From Ectobius pallidus (Eukaryota; Arthropoda; Insecta; Blattodea; Ectobiidae), in contig CAXKWD010000009.1 of NCBI GenBank assembly GCA_964059195.1, forward strand, positions 44,487,160 to 44,551,159: a DNA stretch of 64,000 bases, given 5' to 3'. Made by a program: the position numbers and the translations under genes. The notes beneath the pieces are model-generated. The model saw nothing but the letters and a program-made list of their open reading frames with translations, had not been told where the DNA came from and searched no databases. This document shows positions 33,231 to 46,250 of the stretch, in pieces. Each line of letters starts with the position of its first letter. Position 1 is the stretch's first letter.

Positions 33231-35313
33231 GAATTTTAGGCCACTGTAATGGTGCCGGATGGGGAAATTAACGTTTGGAAGTAGCCTGTTAAAACTGACA
33301 GATTCCTATATTCATCTAATCAGATTATGAAAGTAATAAAACCCAATACTCTAATAAATTCAAGGGGACAGTACAAATTTCAAAATGTTATTTTTTTACG
33401 TGTGACGCACGGGACAAACAAACAAACAATTTTTGTATTGTTCAGAGGAAACAGATCTACATTTGATTGAACTGAAAATTAGTGGTACCTAATAATATAA
33501 GTCAAATAGAGTTTTCAAGCCAATACCTGCTTTTGTTTTTCAGAATATTAAAAAATTCATGTTTTCCGTGATGCACGAGACTCTAGTGTTAAGATGCAGG
33601 AAAGGGAGTATTAAAATGTTTAGTGTGTGGTTGTTGACATGTTTGAGTTTATGATAATATTTAGTTTCCTTGTGGTTTCATCACATGTAATTGCTAAAAA
33701 CCTACTGTGAATAGTTATTTTGTTACACATCTTTAAATATTGAGTATAAATTGACACTTTTCCCTCCTCTTGTTAATTAAAACTTTAGAAATTTATTACT
33801 ACTGTATAATAGTAAAATATTGAGTATGTTTTTATTTTTACAATAATTAAATGTGTGTTCTTCCCATTCATAACAAAATGAGCCGTGAATACGGCTCAAG
33901 TAATTATATGTTGCTTCCCTGGTGTTATTCTGAAGCACTAAATTGTTTAAAGTTAAATTATTTAAAGCAGCCGAGCTTAACCCCTGGTTACGCGTGGTTT
34001 TTCCGAACGTGGTCCGCGCTGCGAAGGGCTGGAGAGCGGTGTGTTGGGAACGGCAGTTGGGAGCTGGTACTTACAACGCGAGGATGTAGTTCAAGCAATG
34101 ATGAATCTTTTGGGCGTTGCCGGCAGTGTTACAATGGAAACTTGGCTGCTTTTCTGGTGAGATTGTTCCATTCCATGTATTTCGTATAACTTAATTAATC
34201 TTTCTGACTATTATAAATCTCACCTGTTTGGATATCTAAATTGCCGTATTACATATTGGTTTCATTTAAAGTTCAGATTCTTCATTTTCACGGGTTCGTT
34301 GGTTTGGCTACTTGAAATTTTCGCCCACATTATGTAACACAGTAATTCATATTATGATATAATTTTCTTAAGTCAGTCCGTCTGTTTAGTCGCCGTTTCC
34401 GTCTATTTATCTCTCTCCAGTTCTCCTGAGTTCTCCTGAGTTCAAGCCCATGTTCATGATGTTTTCAAAATTAGTAATCAGAATTAAAATCCGAAAATGA
34501 TACCAGGACCTTACAGTTTAACGATGAATTGTAGACATTAAAGAAAAGAGGATAAAGCATACAGAAAGCATTGAAGAATCAGAAGTGAATTAATTGGGTA
34601 TGCCATATATAGAGTGATTTTAGTTGCTGTTTCTGTAAATATGAGTAGGAATCAGACATTTTGGCGATGACGTACTTTTCTTAATCATTCTATTTCAAAT
34701 ATAAAGATTCATATAAAGAAAGCAAGGGGATTAATCATTTCTTCAAAATACAGAGTGATTTAAATTTAAAGGTTAATAGTTTTCCTCACAAAATAATTCG
34801 TCTAAAGAAAAAAACTCTACATGGTATATATACACTTTTGGTGGTTTTTAGCATAGTAAATTATTTGATGGGTGATAACTTTGCTTATTACTGATTCTGT
34901 GTATAATGTATTTTAAAACTAATTTATTAATATTTATTTATTGTATATATATGGATATATCTGATGTTGCCAGCGTAATATATATAAAATTCAGAAATTA
35001 AATTTAGATCTTTTCTCCAAAATAAATCTGTTACTAAAATTTGGACATTTTCATATTATTAGCACTTTGTAGTCACCTAGTTGTTTCCTACGAATTATTC
35101 CAAATTATTCAGGCTTTTACAAGTGGTTTATGGGTTCCAGTTCTAAAGATTAAGCAGGGTGTTTACTGATTTAGCTAAAAATGGTCGAAACCAAATCTAC
35201 CTTCATAACCGTATGTTCCGCTTCCGGCATACGTAAGAAGTGACCACCGCAAGGGGCACAAAAAGAAATACATTTGTTGCAATTTCAAAATTTGGTCCCA
35301 TGGTTTCACTTTC
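33231..35313. other. interior of the putative TIR element; no gene recognised
   Basis: No recognisable protein. The phrase GTGAYGCACGGGACA recurs at 33402 and 33569. The GC-richer patch at 33985-34130 includes a 112-codon open frame (33851-34189) with no known motif. The rest is AT-rich. Confidence 0.5.
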
Positions 35314-35694
35314 CAGAGAATTGCCCTATAGTATATTAAAACCGTTACTACCATTAAGATCTTATTGGTTCCTTAGAATTTTCAAAATATAAAGGTACAT
35401 TTCCATCTGTGTTGTTGTCTTTATTTAGGTGATTAATTTCTACGCGTTATCTTTGAGTATTCTCGCTATATTAATGCAAGAAAAGTGAAGTGCCTGTAGA
35501 CTGCGTAATGTCTAAACTCATAAATGAATAGAGATAATGGTTATAGTTTTTCTTAGAAAGGAAAGAGGTATAGACTAGTACTTCCAGAGAGCTATATATG
35601 TTTTTTTTTATTTCGCAAAAGATAATACCTACGTAGGCCTAATTACCGAAACCATTAAATATCAACTTAACTTTTTCTCTGGTAATTTTGTATA

Positions 35695-36184
35695 CAGGGT
35701 GTTCGGAAATTCATATTACAAACTTCTATGGCTAGTAGAGGGGACTTATTAGACAATATTTCGAATAGGAACCGATGTCCGGAAACTTACCGTTTCCGTG
35801 GTACATCCATTACAATGTGTCGGATTTGCCGGTGTTGTTTTGCAACCGGAGAGGCAGTACATGACGTCAGAAGAGCACCATGTGAAATGAGGTGTGACGT
35901 AAGGTACAGAAGTAAATGACGTTTGACTCATTACAGACGACAGTCAAATTTTGTCGGATACGCACAGGCACGTCAAAGGGCTCTAGGCATGATACCACAG
36001 CAGGGTAAACGTCACGTGCCATCAGATGATCCTATGACGTCATGTACTACCTATCCGGTTGCAAAACAACACCAGAAAATCCGACATATTGTAATGGCTG
36101 TAATGGGTTCCTGTTCGAAATATTGTCTACTAAGTCCTTTCTACTAGCCCTAGAAGTTTGTAATATGAATTTCCGAACACCCGG
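35695..36184. mobile_element. 490-bp MITE with about 210-bp TIRs and TA duplication
   Basis: It starts CAGGGTGTTCGGAAATTC at 35695 and ends with the complement (one change) at 36184; TA lies on each side. The arms pair over roughly 210 bp, so the element is nearly all inverted repeat and would fold into a long hairpin. The CAGGGTG start and long TIRs resemble the mariner element at 17533-19375. Open frames on both strands are by-products of the palindrome. Confidence 0.93.
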
Positions 36185-36186
36185 TA

Positions 36187-36599
36187 TATGCGTCACCGAA
36201 AATGTAGCATAAAAGCAGAGATCTAAAAACACTAGAGTAATGACTTATGTTACAGTATTATGAATTTTGTTCACGCGTTAGAATTGCCATTCATGAAAAC
36301 AAGCTATTACTTTAAAATTTTCTTGATTGATTTCAAACTTACAAACCAGCTGATATAACTTGATGGATGCTTATATTCATATAAATCCACCGCTGAAGGG
36401 ATTATTGAATTATTCTTTAGTAGCCAAGATATTAGCTAGTTTGTTTAAAAATATGTGATTCCAACGAGGAGAAAAAAGGTATGACACTCAAATGACTTTA
36501 CTTCCCCAAGAATAAAATTGAGAAACTGGATAAAAACAACAAACTTAACTTATATTTCAGGCAATATTTATGAAAAGAATTTTCACATAATGATCGGTG
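36187..36599. other. no gene recognised
   Basis: AT-rich sequence without supported features. Confidence 0.6.
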
Positions 36600-36793
36600 T
36601 GGTCGATCAAAGCGTCAATGGGTCGAAGGTTATATGACGGCTAGATTATATGATATTCAGGGACCATGAGGCTTAAACTTTCCCGACATTCGACTTACAG
36701 ATGAGGAAAAGCCTCCGAAAAAACCCACCCAGGGACCTGGGTTCACTGTGTGAGGAGAGCGAACGCGACTCCTACGCCACAGCGGTGGACTTA
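36600..36793 (-). mobile_element. tRNA-derived SINE, diverged
   Basis: On the minus strand, from about 36793, a tRNA-like segment (CCACCGCTGTGGCGTAGGAG..) is followed by GGGTGGGTTTTTTCGGAGGCTTTTCCTCA and GTCGAATGTCGGGAAA. This is the body of a widespread arthropod tRNA-SINE type, as I recognise it. The head is worn and no clear B box or target duplication was found. Limits are approximate. Confidence 0.65.
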
Positions 36794-39002
36794 CTACCGC
36801 TTTACTGAACAGTATTTCATACTAAGAGCTTAAACTGTTATGTGAAACGTGTTTGGCAAAAAGGCTCCAAATTTAAGGCAGTCATCGTTTGCACTGACTC
36901 AGACTTATCTTGCATGGGAATATACTTCTGCGTGAGGCTGACAACTGAATTATGCCTCATATTCCATAGTATAAATAATCTGCGCAGACGCACTTTCTCT
37001 ACTCGGCGCATATTTGCCGCAGTCTGGTTCGAGCTAGCCACATCGGGTTTTAAGGATATCTAATATCTAATACGCTGATATTATATAGTTCTCCACCTTA
37101 TACCCTTAAATAATTAAATTAAATAAAACCAGGTGTATTGCATAATAGTTTACAATAATTTATTATAATTAGCCTATCCAATGAACCAATTTACACAATA
37201 TTGTAAGATATTAAAATCATGTCTGATATTTGCAAGCTTACAGTAATAAAAAACTGGAGTTTTTCTACACTTTTTATCATAATAATTAAATAAGTTAATA
37301 AATTCTTAGGTTAGGCTAAAACCTTAACATGTTAAAATGAGATCCTTGGCTGTGCAGTATAGTTATTAATACGTCTAAAATCATGAGTAAAGATGAAACG
37401 TTAATTGTAAAAATGTAAATATGCATATCTGAGTTTATGAAGACAAACGATGTAGACTAAGAAAAGAATTCATCTCAACTTTAAAAACCTGATTGTATTA
37501 TTTGTTAAAAATAGAACCTTTCTATTCCTTTTTAGGGGACCGAAATGTTGAGAGTGGTTTTCTAAAATACTTGTCCCAGAAACTTGAAATTTTACAAGAT
37601 TGAAATGTAAATTTTAAAAGTTAAAATGTAAGTATAGTTTAAAATTTCATTCTAAAATCTCAATTTGTTTTTTAGATATTGATTTAATAGCTTTTATTAT
37701 TCAAAACTGAAATATATCTCCGACAGCTGATATTAGGCTAATATATGAATCTGATTTTTTTTATTTGCGATTCTTCGTTGCTTGACAAATTTACTGGTCG
37801 ACTTTTTTATATTGTTTATACTTATAAAATTTTGCATACGGTAGTTATATTTTAGGGTATGCTTGATTTATTGACGCTAAAATCTAAAAAAAAAAAAAAT
37901 TCTCCAAAATGGCTAAATCAATATTTCTGTCATCACTTGGTTAGTGCAATGGGTCCATAGACCTGGGCCTACTTTGCCCAATAACTTTGAGATTTTAGGG
38001 TACAATCCAAGCGAGCTTGTGCAGACATGGTAGAGCCACGCACGTGGACGACCGGCTTGGCACCTCGCATCGCAATGAGCAGTGTGTTTTCTTTACGGAT
38101 TTGACAACCTGTCTCTCATTCAGCTTGTGGGAACACTATTCATCTCAGCTTCACTGCCTGCATTTACAGTAATTGGGCGTATCATGAAAATAGCTCTGTG
38201 TTTACTTTACTAAATTCCTTCCATTGACCGCCTCCATTCTCATTCCACCTTCTCTTCTTTAATTCATTAATATTCCTTTCGGAGCTCTGGTGATTCACTG
38301 TTCGTAATGTAGCCTTCACCTACGCAAGAGAAAAAACATGGAAGGTCAAAAAGCATTTGTCGTACTGAACGCTAGCATACTCTATTATATACATTCCCGG
38401 CTCTGAAAAGAGAACTTGATTGGTTTAGCAGAATTCCTGCTGAAGACAAATAGGAAGTAATTTGAGAGAGAAGAGGTTTGTTTACTTACAGGATTATATT
38501 TTATTCATCTGTTTGTTTACATATTTTTTCATTATCACACGTTACAAAATCTTACATATGTACTTTCTTTGAAAGAGGGGCTGCAATATTGCCATATATA
38601 TACCATACTATATTAGATGTGTTTGTGCTTTCAAACCCCTCCGAGACCTTTTGACCTAGATGTCTGAAATTTTCAGCATGACGTCCATATCAAATTTCAT
38701 CCTGATAGCACAGTCGGTTAGGTCAAAATTTAATTCTAATTTGGGTTAAGGTTAATTGTTGTGCTTCATGCAATCCTGTACAGTCATGGTGTGCACTACA
38801 AGTATTTTTCAAATGAGAAACGTTTTCCTTCACCGCCAATCACGTGTACGAGCTCACGAAGTACCGCTAGCAGGAAGGGTCTTCCTTCCGTCTCGCCGTC
38901 TCTGATTGGACCGCGTATCTAAGCAGGAGAAGAACAAACCGCTTGTCATCTGTGTTTTTACATACAGCCTACTCTGGTGGTGACGGTATAGATTGCATAT
39001 AA
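36794..39002. other. no gene recognised
   Basis: Mixed AT-rich DNA. The stretch at about 37930-38250 is GC-richer and unassigned. A small open frame on the minus strand (36838-37041) contains an arginine-rich stretch and a vaguely protein-like look but no identifiable domain. Confidence 0.5.
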
Positions 39003-39406
39003 CATTCTCTATAATTGATCCCATTCTAGTTTGATCCTAGTCAAAACAAAGGGGAGGAGAACTCACAGAGAGTTCGCGGAAAATTCGCATCATGTGACAA
39101 AACGTGATTGGTTAATGTGATTAGCATGCGCTCGTGTGGCTAACGAGTGCTCGTAAGTTCATGCAACAATAATATCATCATTTACACGTGAAATAACAAA
39201 CTCTCACTGGCATCGTCATCATTATAGTATATCAATTAGCAAACAAAACAAAGGATTCATTGTTCACGACGACCCTGCGGGTCAGTTGTACTGAGAATAA
39301 ATAAACTAACATAAACACGTTGAACACGTGCGTTCTCATGTGCGGGCTATGACAGCCACGCCTCTTTGTTTTGATCAGGATCGTTCTTAAATGGGATAGA
39401 GAATAG
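39003..39406. mobile_element. about 400-bp MITE with diverged TIRs
   Basis: The left part ATTCTCTAT..CCCATT..GATCCTAGTCAAAACAAAG and the right complement ATTCTCTATCCCATT..GATCCTGATCAAAACAAAG form an inverted repeat of about 50 bp, with a 7-base length difference. The interior is non-coding. No target duplication could be read, so the superfamily is open. Confidence 0.65.
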
Positions 39407-41402
39407 CGGTGGTGTTGTTAAGTTGTAGCGCTGTGGGTGCATCGATCATTCCTATTTTGGAACCTCAGTGCTGTGTCATTATTTCCACGTAGTGAATTTA
39501 TTTATTTAGTGAATTTATTTAAAGTATTTCTCAATAAATCTTAATGGTCAGATTCACTTAATGATAAAATAAATTATTTTCCCAGCCCGTGTAACGGGCT
39601 TAATTATCTACTACCGTCATAAGAGAGAACAGAGAAATTTACGAATATATACAACAAATTAATATATAATTAAAATTAGTTAAACACTTCTTTGAACAGA
39701 AAATTAAAACAGGGCGTTCAAAACCACATATAAGTTTATATTTATATATCAGTCATTTAGAGAAATATGTGATAGGAATTAAGATAAAGCATAAGAGAAT
39801 GTATTTAAGGAAATCTCATGTGTTATAATAAATGAATATAAAGTGCTTGCATACGCGTTACTCATTGAAAGCACTAGTAGTGGAATGGAACTTATAAAGT
39901 ATTTAAAAAAGTTTGTACGTAGACCTATTTAAGGATGCAGAAATGTACGTTCTGGTAATGCAAGAGAAATACCGATAACACAAATTTTAGGATTTCAGCG
40001 TGTTGACTTACAAATACATTATATTTATTACATAATATAATATACACCCTATGAACAACGAATTGTAGCCGATATAGACTTATATATTTACTCAGTATTT
40101 AGGCCTGAATTATAATAAAGATGAGATCGATGCATTAATTGCCTAACATAAAGAACAAATGTATTTTAAGGTAGGCCTATGCCCTGCTTAGAGGGTTTGG
40201 TTCCTGGTAAAAATAATGTGGCAATTGATGCTGTCAACTTCGATAACTCATATAGGCCTACTACTAGAAAACTCTTGGTGGAAAAGAAAAGATACTTAAG
40301 AAATCTTTTTAAAAATGCAAAGTACATTCCAGGACATCTTTCTCAGACACCACATCCATTACTTCTTCCTCTTCCTTCCCTTACTATTTTAAATCCATTC
40401 CTTTTTATCTTCCTCCTCTTTTCACTTTCCTCCCATTCTTAAAAATGAAATTTCTTCTATGTTCTAGGTGAGTTCCCAGGTAACCCTCTCTTCATAGGCG
40501 GGAGGAAAGTCTTACACAGAAGTTCTACAGCTGTAAGTTGTAAGTTCTCTAATACGAGTATTCCATACACAAGTCAGTATTATTTAACAGTATAATATAT
40601 AATATGTGCTTACAGGTTTATGTAAGACAAATCGAAATAAGATTAGCATTTTTCAGCATAATTTAAACAATCAGTCCATCTTGGCTTATGATTTGAAGAT
40701 TTAGGCTACAGCGATCTGCCTGTTGGTAATAAATATCTTAGTGACATAACATTTTAAAAGACGTATTAAAATATTTTAATTAAATTAAGTCCATACAGTT
40801 TTTAATAATTAAGCGTGGTCCTCGTACACTTTAAATGAAGTCGCTGGAAGTTTTTATGTTGACTAATAGAACGAAATTTAGCCAGCGACGACATTTTCCA
40901 GTGCAAAAACTAAAAATACTCTCACCTTATCTAACAAATTATTTTGTATTATACAACTTTTTTTTTTTAATTTGTGATTTTTTTAATCACCATTGATTAC
41001 AAGGACACACGAATAACTGAGATTTTTTTCGTCGCAATTGTTTCAATTTTTTGTACGTTTTAATGTTCAGAAAGAAAAATATGTTAAAATTTTCGTTTAA
41101 AGAAAAAATCCAATTTTTATTATTTAAACAAAAATCAACGAAAATATGAGATTTTCGTGTCTACCATCATATTCTTCACAAAATTTCATACAGAAATGCA
41201 TGTTCCTATTTCACTCTGCTCGTATTCTGAAAACAGACAATCCGGCAGCATAGCGCCCGTGCGCGCTTGATTCTCCCATATGAATAACATTGCCATAAGA
41301 GCGCATTGGGCCTTCTCGATTTGAAAACCAGTATAGTTAAATTTTCACCCCGTTATGAACCTTTTGTTGCTCTGTTTAGAGCGTTAGCAAAATAAGCTGA
41401 AG
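39407..41402. other. no gene recognised
   Basis: Non-coding, AT-rich. A CCCGTG..CACGGG-like motif (AGCCCGTGTAACGGGCT) near 39586 looks like the end of an old repeat. A pyrimidine-rich stretch lies at 40360-40440. Confidence 0.5.
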
Positions 41403-41761
41403 GTAGAGTAGGATTACTTCCACAAAGTATCTGGGTTTTTACGTATATACCGTAGGAGCGAGTCTCACCGTTCCTAGAGTTCCTGCCTAAGGGAGGTAGC
41501 TGCACCCTGATTGGCTCAGCTCTTCTGTCCCACTCCACGTGTTGTCTGTCTCTCTCGCTGCGGCATTATCCCTCCACTCAACTATTGTAGTATTTTCTAC
41601 GACTGGCAACGTGCTGCATGATCTTCACTCTGTGCTCAACAGTAGCTCACTGATCTTACGCGCAGCGAATCCGCGCAAGCTGGTAACGAGACGTAACGAG
41701 AAGCTCGCTGGCTGGGTTAGTCTTCAAGGCCAGAGACTTTGTGGAAGTAATCCTACTCTAC
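41403..41761. mobile_element. about 360-bp MITE with 27-31-bp TIRs
   Basis: GTAGAGTAGGATTACTTCCA..CAAAGT at 41403 is matched by its complement ending at 41761. The interior is GC-richer than the flanks and non-coding. Target duplication is not evident. Confidence 0.7.
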
Positions 41762-43322
41762 TGTATTCAAGTCTCGGTGCCAGGAGATATTTCTGTTCTA
41801 ATATACAGTAAGAAGCATCTGTAGAAACATTAAATAATTTTATCTTAAAATGATGCTCTCCAAATATACACGATTGGAAAGTTTCAAATACCCTATTTGT
41901 CCCAAATGAGTAGCGGTACTTTTTCATAAAATAAAATTGTTCCAAAACTTTAACCTCGCTGTACTCATAAGGTAAGAATGATCCATATTTTTTCTTCTTT
42001 CTTCAGCAGTGAAAAGAATAAGGAATAAAATTTCCTTTTCCTAGTTTTTATACAAATTATACAAAAATTATTATATGGAAACGTGAAAAACAAATCTTAT
42101 GCAGTTTGGAACAGGTCGACAAGTCTCTCCCGCCAGTGAGGTTTTTTTTTCTTTCTTTCTTTTTTACGAGTGACAGACAAGATTATTAATTCGCTTCGAT
42201 GATGTGGAAATTGCAATTAAGCAGGACTAATAATTATCTCTTAAACCATGGGCTTTATCGCGATACACCAAATAGGTTTATGTTTATTTTAATGTTTTAT
42301 TGTGCACTGAAAAGCCGTCCACATCATCGAGTATTCCGATTTAGTGAATTTTATAGCATTATTTTTTGGCTCTCCACCATCCCCGTATCCCTCGACCATA
42401 GGTCATACTCCGGTCTCAACAACTTTTCGGCCATTTGTTCTATTGCTTCATTTTCCGTTTTGTATGTCCTAAATCAAAGGGGAAATGTGTGTTGTGCTAG
42501 CTGTTTGCTTCAGAACAGATAGAACTTATATTTATATATATTCTTTCTTTATGTTCAGTCATTTGTCTTTCGGTCTTTTCTCCGAACCCGTATTCACCTG
42601 ATATAGTGAGGGAAATCCCGGGAAAACCTCACTCGGATCGGCTACTACGAAGGCTCACCCGTAGTGGCCAAGGCACTAGCCTTTTATTTTATACTGTAAA
42701 TTATACAAATTCTACGTGCATATAACTTCGTTTTGCAAGGAATATGAGGGATTAATATTTATGAGCAGATTAATATTAGACAACACTCATAACTTGAACC
42801 GCTGCATCAGCTGAGTGTTGGAGTGCATGAGACCGTTGTTCCACTAACGAGACTGCTTGGGGTCTTGGCGGCAGTTCAAACCCACGCATGCTTCGGTTTA
42901 TTTGAAAGTTGTGTTTATTTTTGTAACATATGGCAGCGTGTTTATCATGTCCCCATGCGCGCATGCTCACATCCAACTGTAATTCAAATGAGTTTTTCCA
43001 TGTGGGGAATGGAGTAAATAATGTTAAAACACATTCATAAAAATTAGTTCTAAACAGTGACGTGAGGTTTTTTGTATTGTAAGCTTGTGAAATGATTAAT
43101 GCTTTTCACAGATGGCAGAGCTATTATACTCTATTCTGTTTGCTCCACTGCAGAGGAAATTATTTTTTGTGTGTATAAAGTCTGTACGCACTCTAAAAAT
43201 ATAATTTATATAACCACAGTTGTTATTCTTATCATAGTTTTGTTATTTACTTTTATTCATATACTATATAAACCAGTATTCTCAAAATGACGATTTTAAT
43301 AGACAGAGTTAATGTCTATCAA

Positions 43323-43325
<3 letters not shown>
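41762..43325. other. no gene recognised
   Basis: Unassigned. A short GC-rich segment at about 42590-42680 (with GGGAAATCCCGGGAAAACC) and a B-box-like GTTCAAACCC near 42877 may be worn SINE pieces, but support is weak. Confidence 0.5.

Positions 43326-43396
<71 letters not shown>
43326..43396. repeat. AAT trinucleotide microsatellite
   Basis: About 23 uninterrupted ATA/AAT repeats. Likely length-variable between individuals. Confidence 0.98.
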
Positions 43397-43398
<2 letters not shown>

Positions 43399-44505
43399 TA
43401 ATACCGAGTGGTGGTAATCTATAATTCAGTATCCGAATTTTCTCAAAATAAATTCCTGTCTCTCGTTTAACCTAAGATAAGTTTTGACTTGGGAATTTAA
43501 GTTAGGTACCAATAATATTATTGTACAGTGAGTCCATTTTATGTATAATAGCGTATAACTTTGTTATAGTTGTAGCAAGCTATGTATAATACATTAATAG
43601 CCATAGTTTAACTAGAACCAATGATTGAGCAATGATTGAATACAATGTACAGCAAAATGTCAAACAAGCTAGCTTAATTATTGAATGAATGAAAATAATT
43701 ACTTTTATTTTAAGCCTTCTTGCTTAACTTACTGTATTTAGAAAAAGTCGGCAGTTAATGCAAAGAAAATAAATTTCCTACCCCCAAAGCTAGTTTTAAT
43801 AAATTATAATTATAAATTTGTCTGCTGATAATCTTATGATTATTTTTCAGTAATGATTTGAGAATATGAAGACAATTTTAGTATTTACTCAAGCAAGGAA
43901 CTTCATCTGTGTAAAATTAATGGATTTTATTAATGCAATTAGAAAGGAATAGAGGGACTGAAATGCGAGTCAACTTACGTATGCGTACCAGGTAGTCATG
44001 TCAGTGGAAATATCTGTTATGTGTGGGCAGAGACAAGACAATGAGGTCTGAAAATAATGAGAGCCGGCAGAATCAAATAAAAATACTTGCCTCACAAGCA
44101 TAAACCCCTCCCTTATTTTTTTCCTTCAGATTTCACTCAACAGAAAATACAAAATTAAGGATTATTCTGTACTAGTTTTCGTTTACTGGATTAATCTTAA
44201 ATAGTTGAGTAGCATTCCAGAGAGTTATGTAACTGCAGGCCAGACTATTACATTGGTGAGGTGTTTCAGATTCTATGAGTTATCACCAGATGGTATTGGG
44301 GATTCAGTGGTGATTTTGAACAAATACGTAGTCTTACGGAAAACATTTTCAATAATTCTATTACAGAATTTAAGATTTGGTATTTATTTCAAAACTAGCT
44401 TGATTAAAACATCTGGAATAATTAGGCCTAGTAGTCTCTTGTATATTGTTGTACGTTTAAAAATGCCGTATCTTAAGGAAACCTCAGAAACTTAAACATG
44501 CAATA
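43397..44505. other. no gene recognised
   Basis: AT-rich DNA without supported features; the 96-codon open frame at 44205-44495 shows no recognisable motif. Confidence 0.55.
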
Positions 44506-44565
44506 TACAGTCAACGCCGCTTAATGTAGTCACGGATAATGTTATCAATCGGGTAATGTTATCAC

Positions 44566-46250
44566 TAGAGACAGGCACAATATGAAGAAAATTTTGCCAA
44601 AATATGAAATTTATTTATGCTAAATATGAAATTATGAAGAAAAAAATTAAAAATATTATGAAATGCAATAAATCACCAATTTTATCATCTGAATATTTGT
44701 TATTTGATTTAAGACAACACACAAAGGAATATCTACCATATTCACAATGTGAGGGTAAAATAAAAACACTAGTTAACTGGTAATTAATACGTTAAATATT
44801 CACAATATTTTATTCACCTATATTTTTCACATCACATCATCACATCAACTAATATTTATTACAATAAGTTAAAAGCAGCTTTTCAATGTTTTCTGGCAAA
44901 AAGTACATCTTCTGTCGGTAAGAAACGTCTGAACTGTGTGTGTGTCTTTTTAATTTTCATTTTTTTTATGTATAATGCTATTTGTGTGTTGTTTCAGCTG
45001 AAACTTTGTGTTTGCAGATACCAGTATTAAAAAATAAATTAATAACAAAATGATTATGTAATTCAGTCACCCATTTGTTCAGAATAAAGATAACGGCGAA
45101 AGCCAAATATTAAGTGCACTTTAAGCTCCGCCCACTCGATCACTCAATATTCACATTTTGTTTCTCAGGGAAGCAGGTGACAAACTATCCTTGTATATTG
45201 TCGCCGACACTCCCGACAGTACCAAATATTAAAAATGCGAGAGTGCCCCTTGTACCAAATATTAAAACTGCTAGAGTGCCCCTTGTACCGAATATTAAAA
45301 ATTCTAGAGCACCCCTTGTACCAAATATTAAAAATTCCAGAGCGCCCCTTGTACCAAATATTAAATGCGAGAATATGTGCCTTGTACCCAACGGTTTGTC
45401 AGCCTATTCATCCTCAAAGAATTCGCCAGATCACGGCATAAAATGGCCGGGATATGTCTCATGCGAAGATGCATCTTATATTTGTTCTTTCCCAAGATAT
45501 CAAATGTAGCGTAAACATAATTTGAATGTTAGTACAAATTTGTCTTTAGCTAATATTACACAGGTAATAAAAAGGACTATATTCCATACTTAACACTTTT
45601 GTTACAAAATGTGCACATAACAATCGTTCCATCTGTTTTAAAACAGTTTAACTCTGTCACCAATTGCGCATTCCAGATTTAGGCACACGATCCAAATCAC
45701 CACGAATCGCAAACAACACATAAATGAATATTCCCTCCTCCCTGCTAGTGAGCTGGTTCCTCTAACTGTAAACATCCCCTACCCCCGCCCTTGCTGTCAA
45801 GTTAGCTTTCGGAATGCAAAAAAAAATTGACTACCTCCACTCAATATGTAGAAATTCCATTCCCGATCATAATGGAAGTAGGCTATTATTAGAGCGGAAT
45901 GGTGTACGGTACCTCTTAACAGTTAGAAGTGTTGCCAAATGTCTTAGCTTTCTGGAGTTAGCGGTTTAGGGATTTGAGATGCGAAATTTTTCAAAACATT
46001 TTAATAATGTGGAAAACTCGATTCATTTGTCAAATAAGTATTAATGAAGGAAAAATTTGCAAATCATACAAAATATGAAGCTTTATGAAGATTTTCACGA
46101 AATATGAAGATTTTACCAAAATATTATGAAATATGAAGTTTTTTCTTGCTTGCATTGCCATCTAAACTTCGTGATTCGTAAAGATCCGAGTTTTCAGAGC
46201 GCTAGTAGCCATATTTTAGAATATGAAACTTCATATTTTGCCTGTCTCTA
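44566..46250. mobile_element. hAT-type non-autonomous element with 8-bp duplication
   Basis: The ends TAGAGACAGGCACAATATGA and the complement (one difference) are flanked by GTTATCAC at 44558-44565 and 46251-46258. The subterminal zones repeat AATATGAAG many times on both sides (44570-44650; 46070-46240). No transposase is present. It carries the 33-bp coding-like minisatellite at about 45225-45370. Confidence 0.93.
45225..45370 (+). repeat. 33-bp minisatellite, about 4.5 units, in frame
   Basis: Units of the type ACCAAATATTAAAAATGCGA-GAGTGCCCCTTGT repeat with a 33-bp period. They therefore encode 11-residue units (VPNIKNARVPL, VPNIKNSRAPL) inside an open frame at 45114-45509 (131 codons). 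The reverse strand is open too. Both follow from the period being a multiple of three, so coding is not implied. No known domain. Confidence 0.93.

Larger units (their letters stand above)
30966..35328. mobile_element. putative 4.4-kb TIR element with GTGAYGCACGGGACA phrases
   Basis: A perfect 15-bp inverted repeat, TAGGGCAATTCTCTG at 30966-30980 and its complement at 35314-35328, is flanked by TA on both sides. The phrase GTGAYGCACGGGACA (variants) occurs in direct orientation at about 30982, 32219, 32408, 33402 and 33569. A relaxed inverted form lies beside the right end (35294-35309). An R2-like LINE and a mariner MITE are nested inside. No transposase was recognised, so this is a non-autonomous or eroded element, perhaps pogo-like. 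A chance inverted repeat is possible, but the phrase repeats and TA flanks argue for one unit. Confidence 0.55.

Noticed and set aside
33851..34189. 112-codon frame in the GC-richer patch
   Set aside because: No motif; lies within the putative TIR element.
35728..36232. Frames on both strands of the 35.7-36.2 kb MITE
   Set aside because: Palindromic by-product of the long inverted repeats.
45185..45391. Minus-strand frame with FGTRGALEFLI repeats
   Set aside because: Mirror of the 33-bp minisatellite; any period divisible by three keeps frames open.
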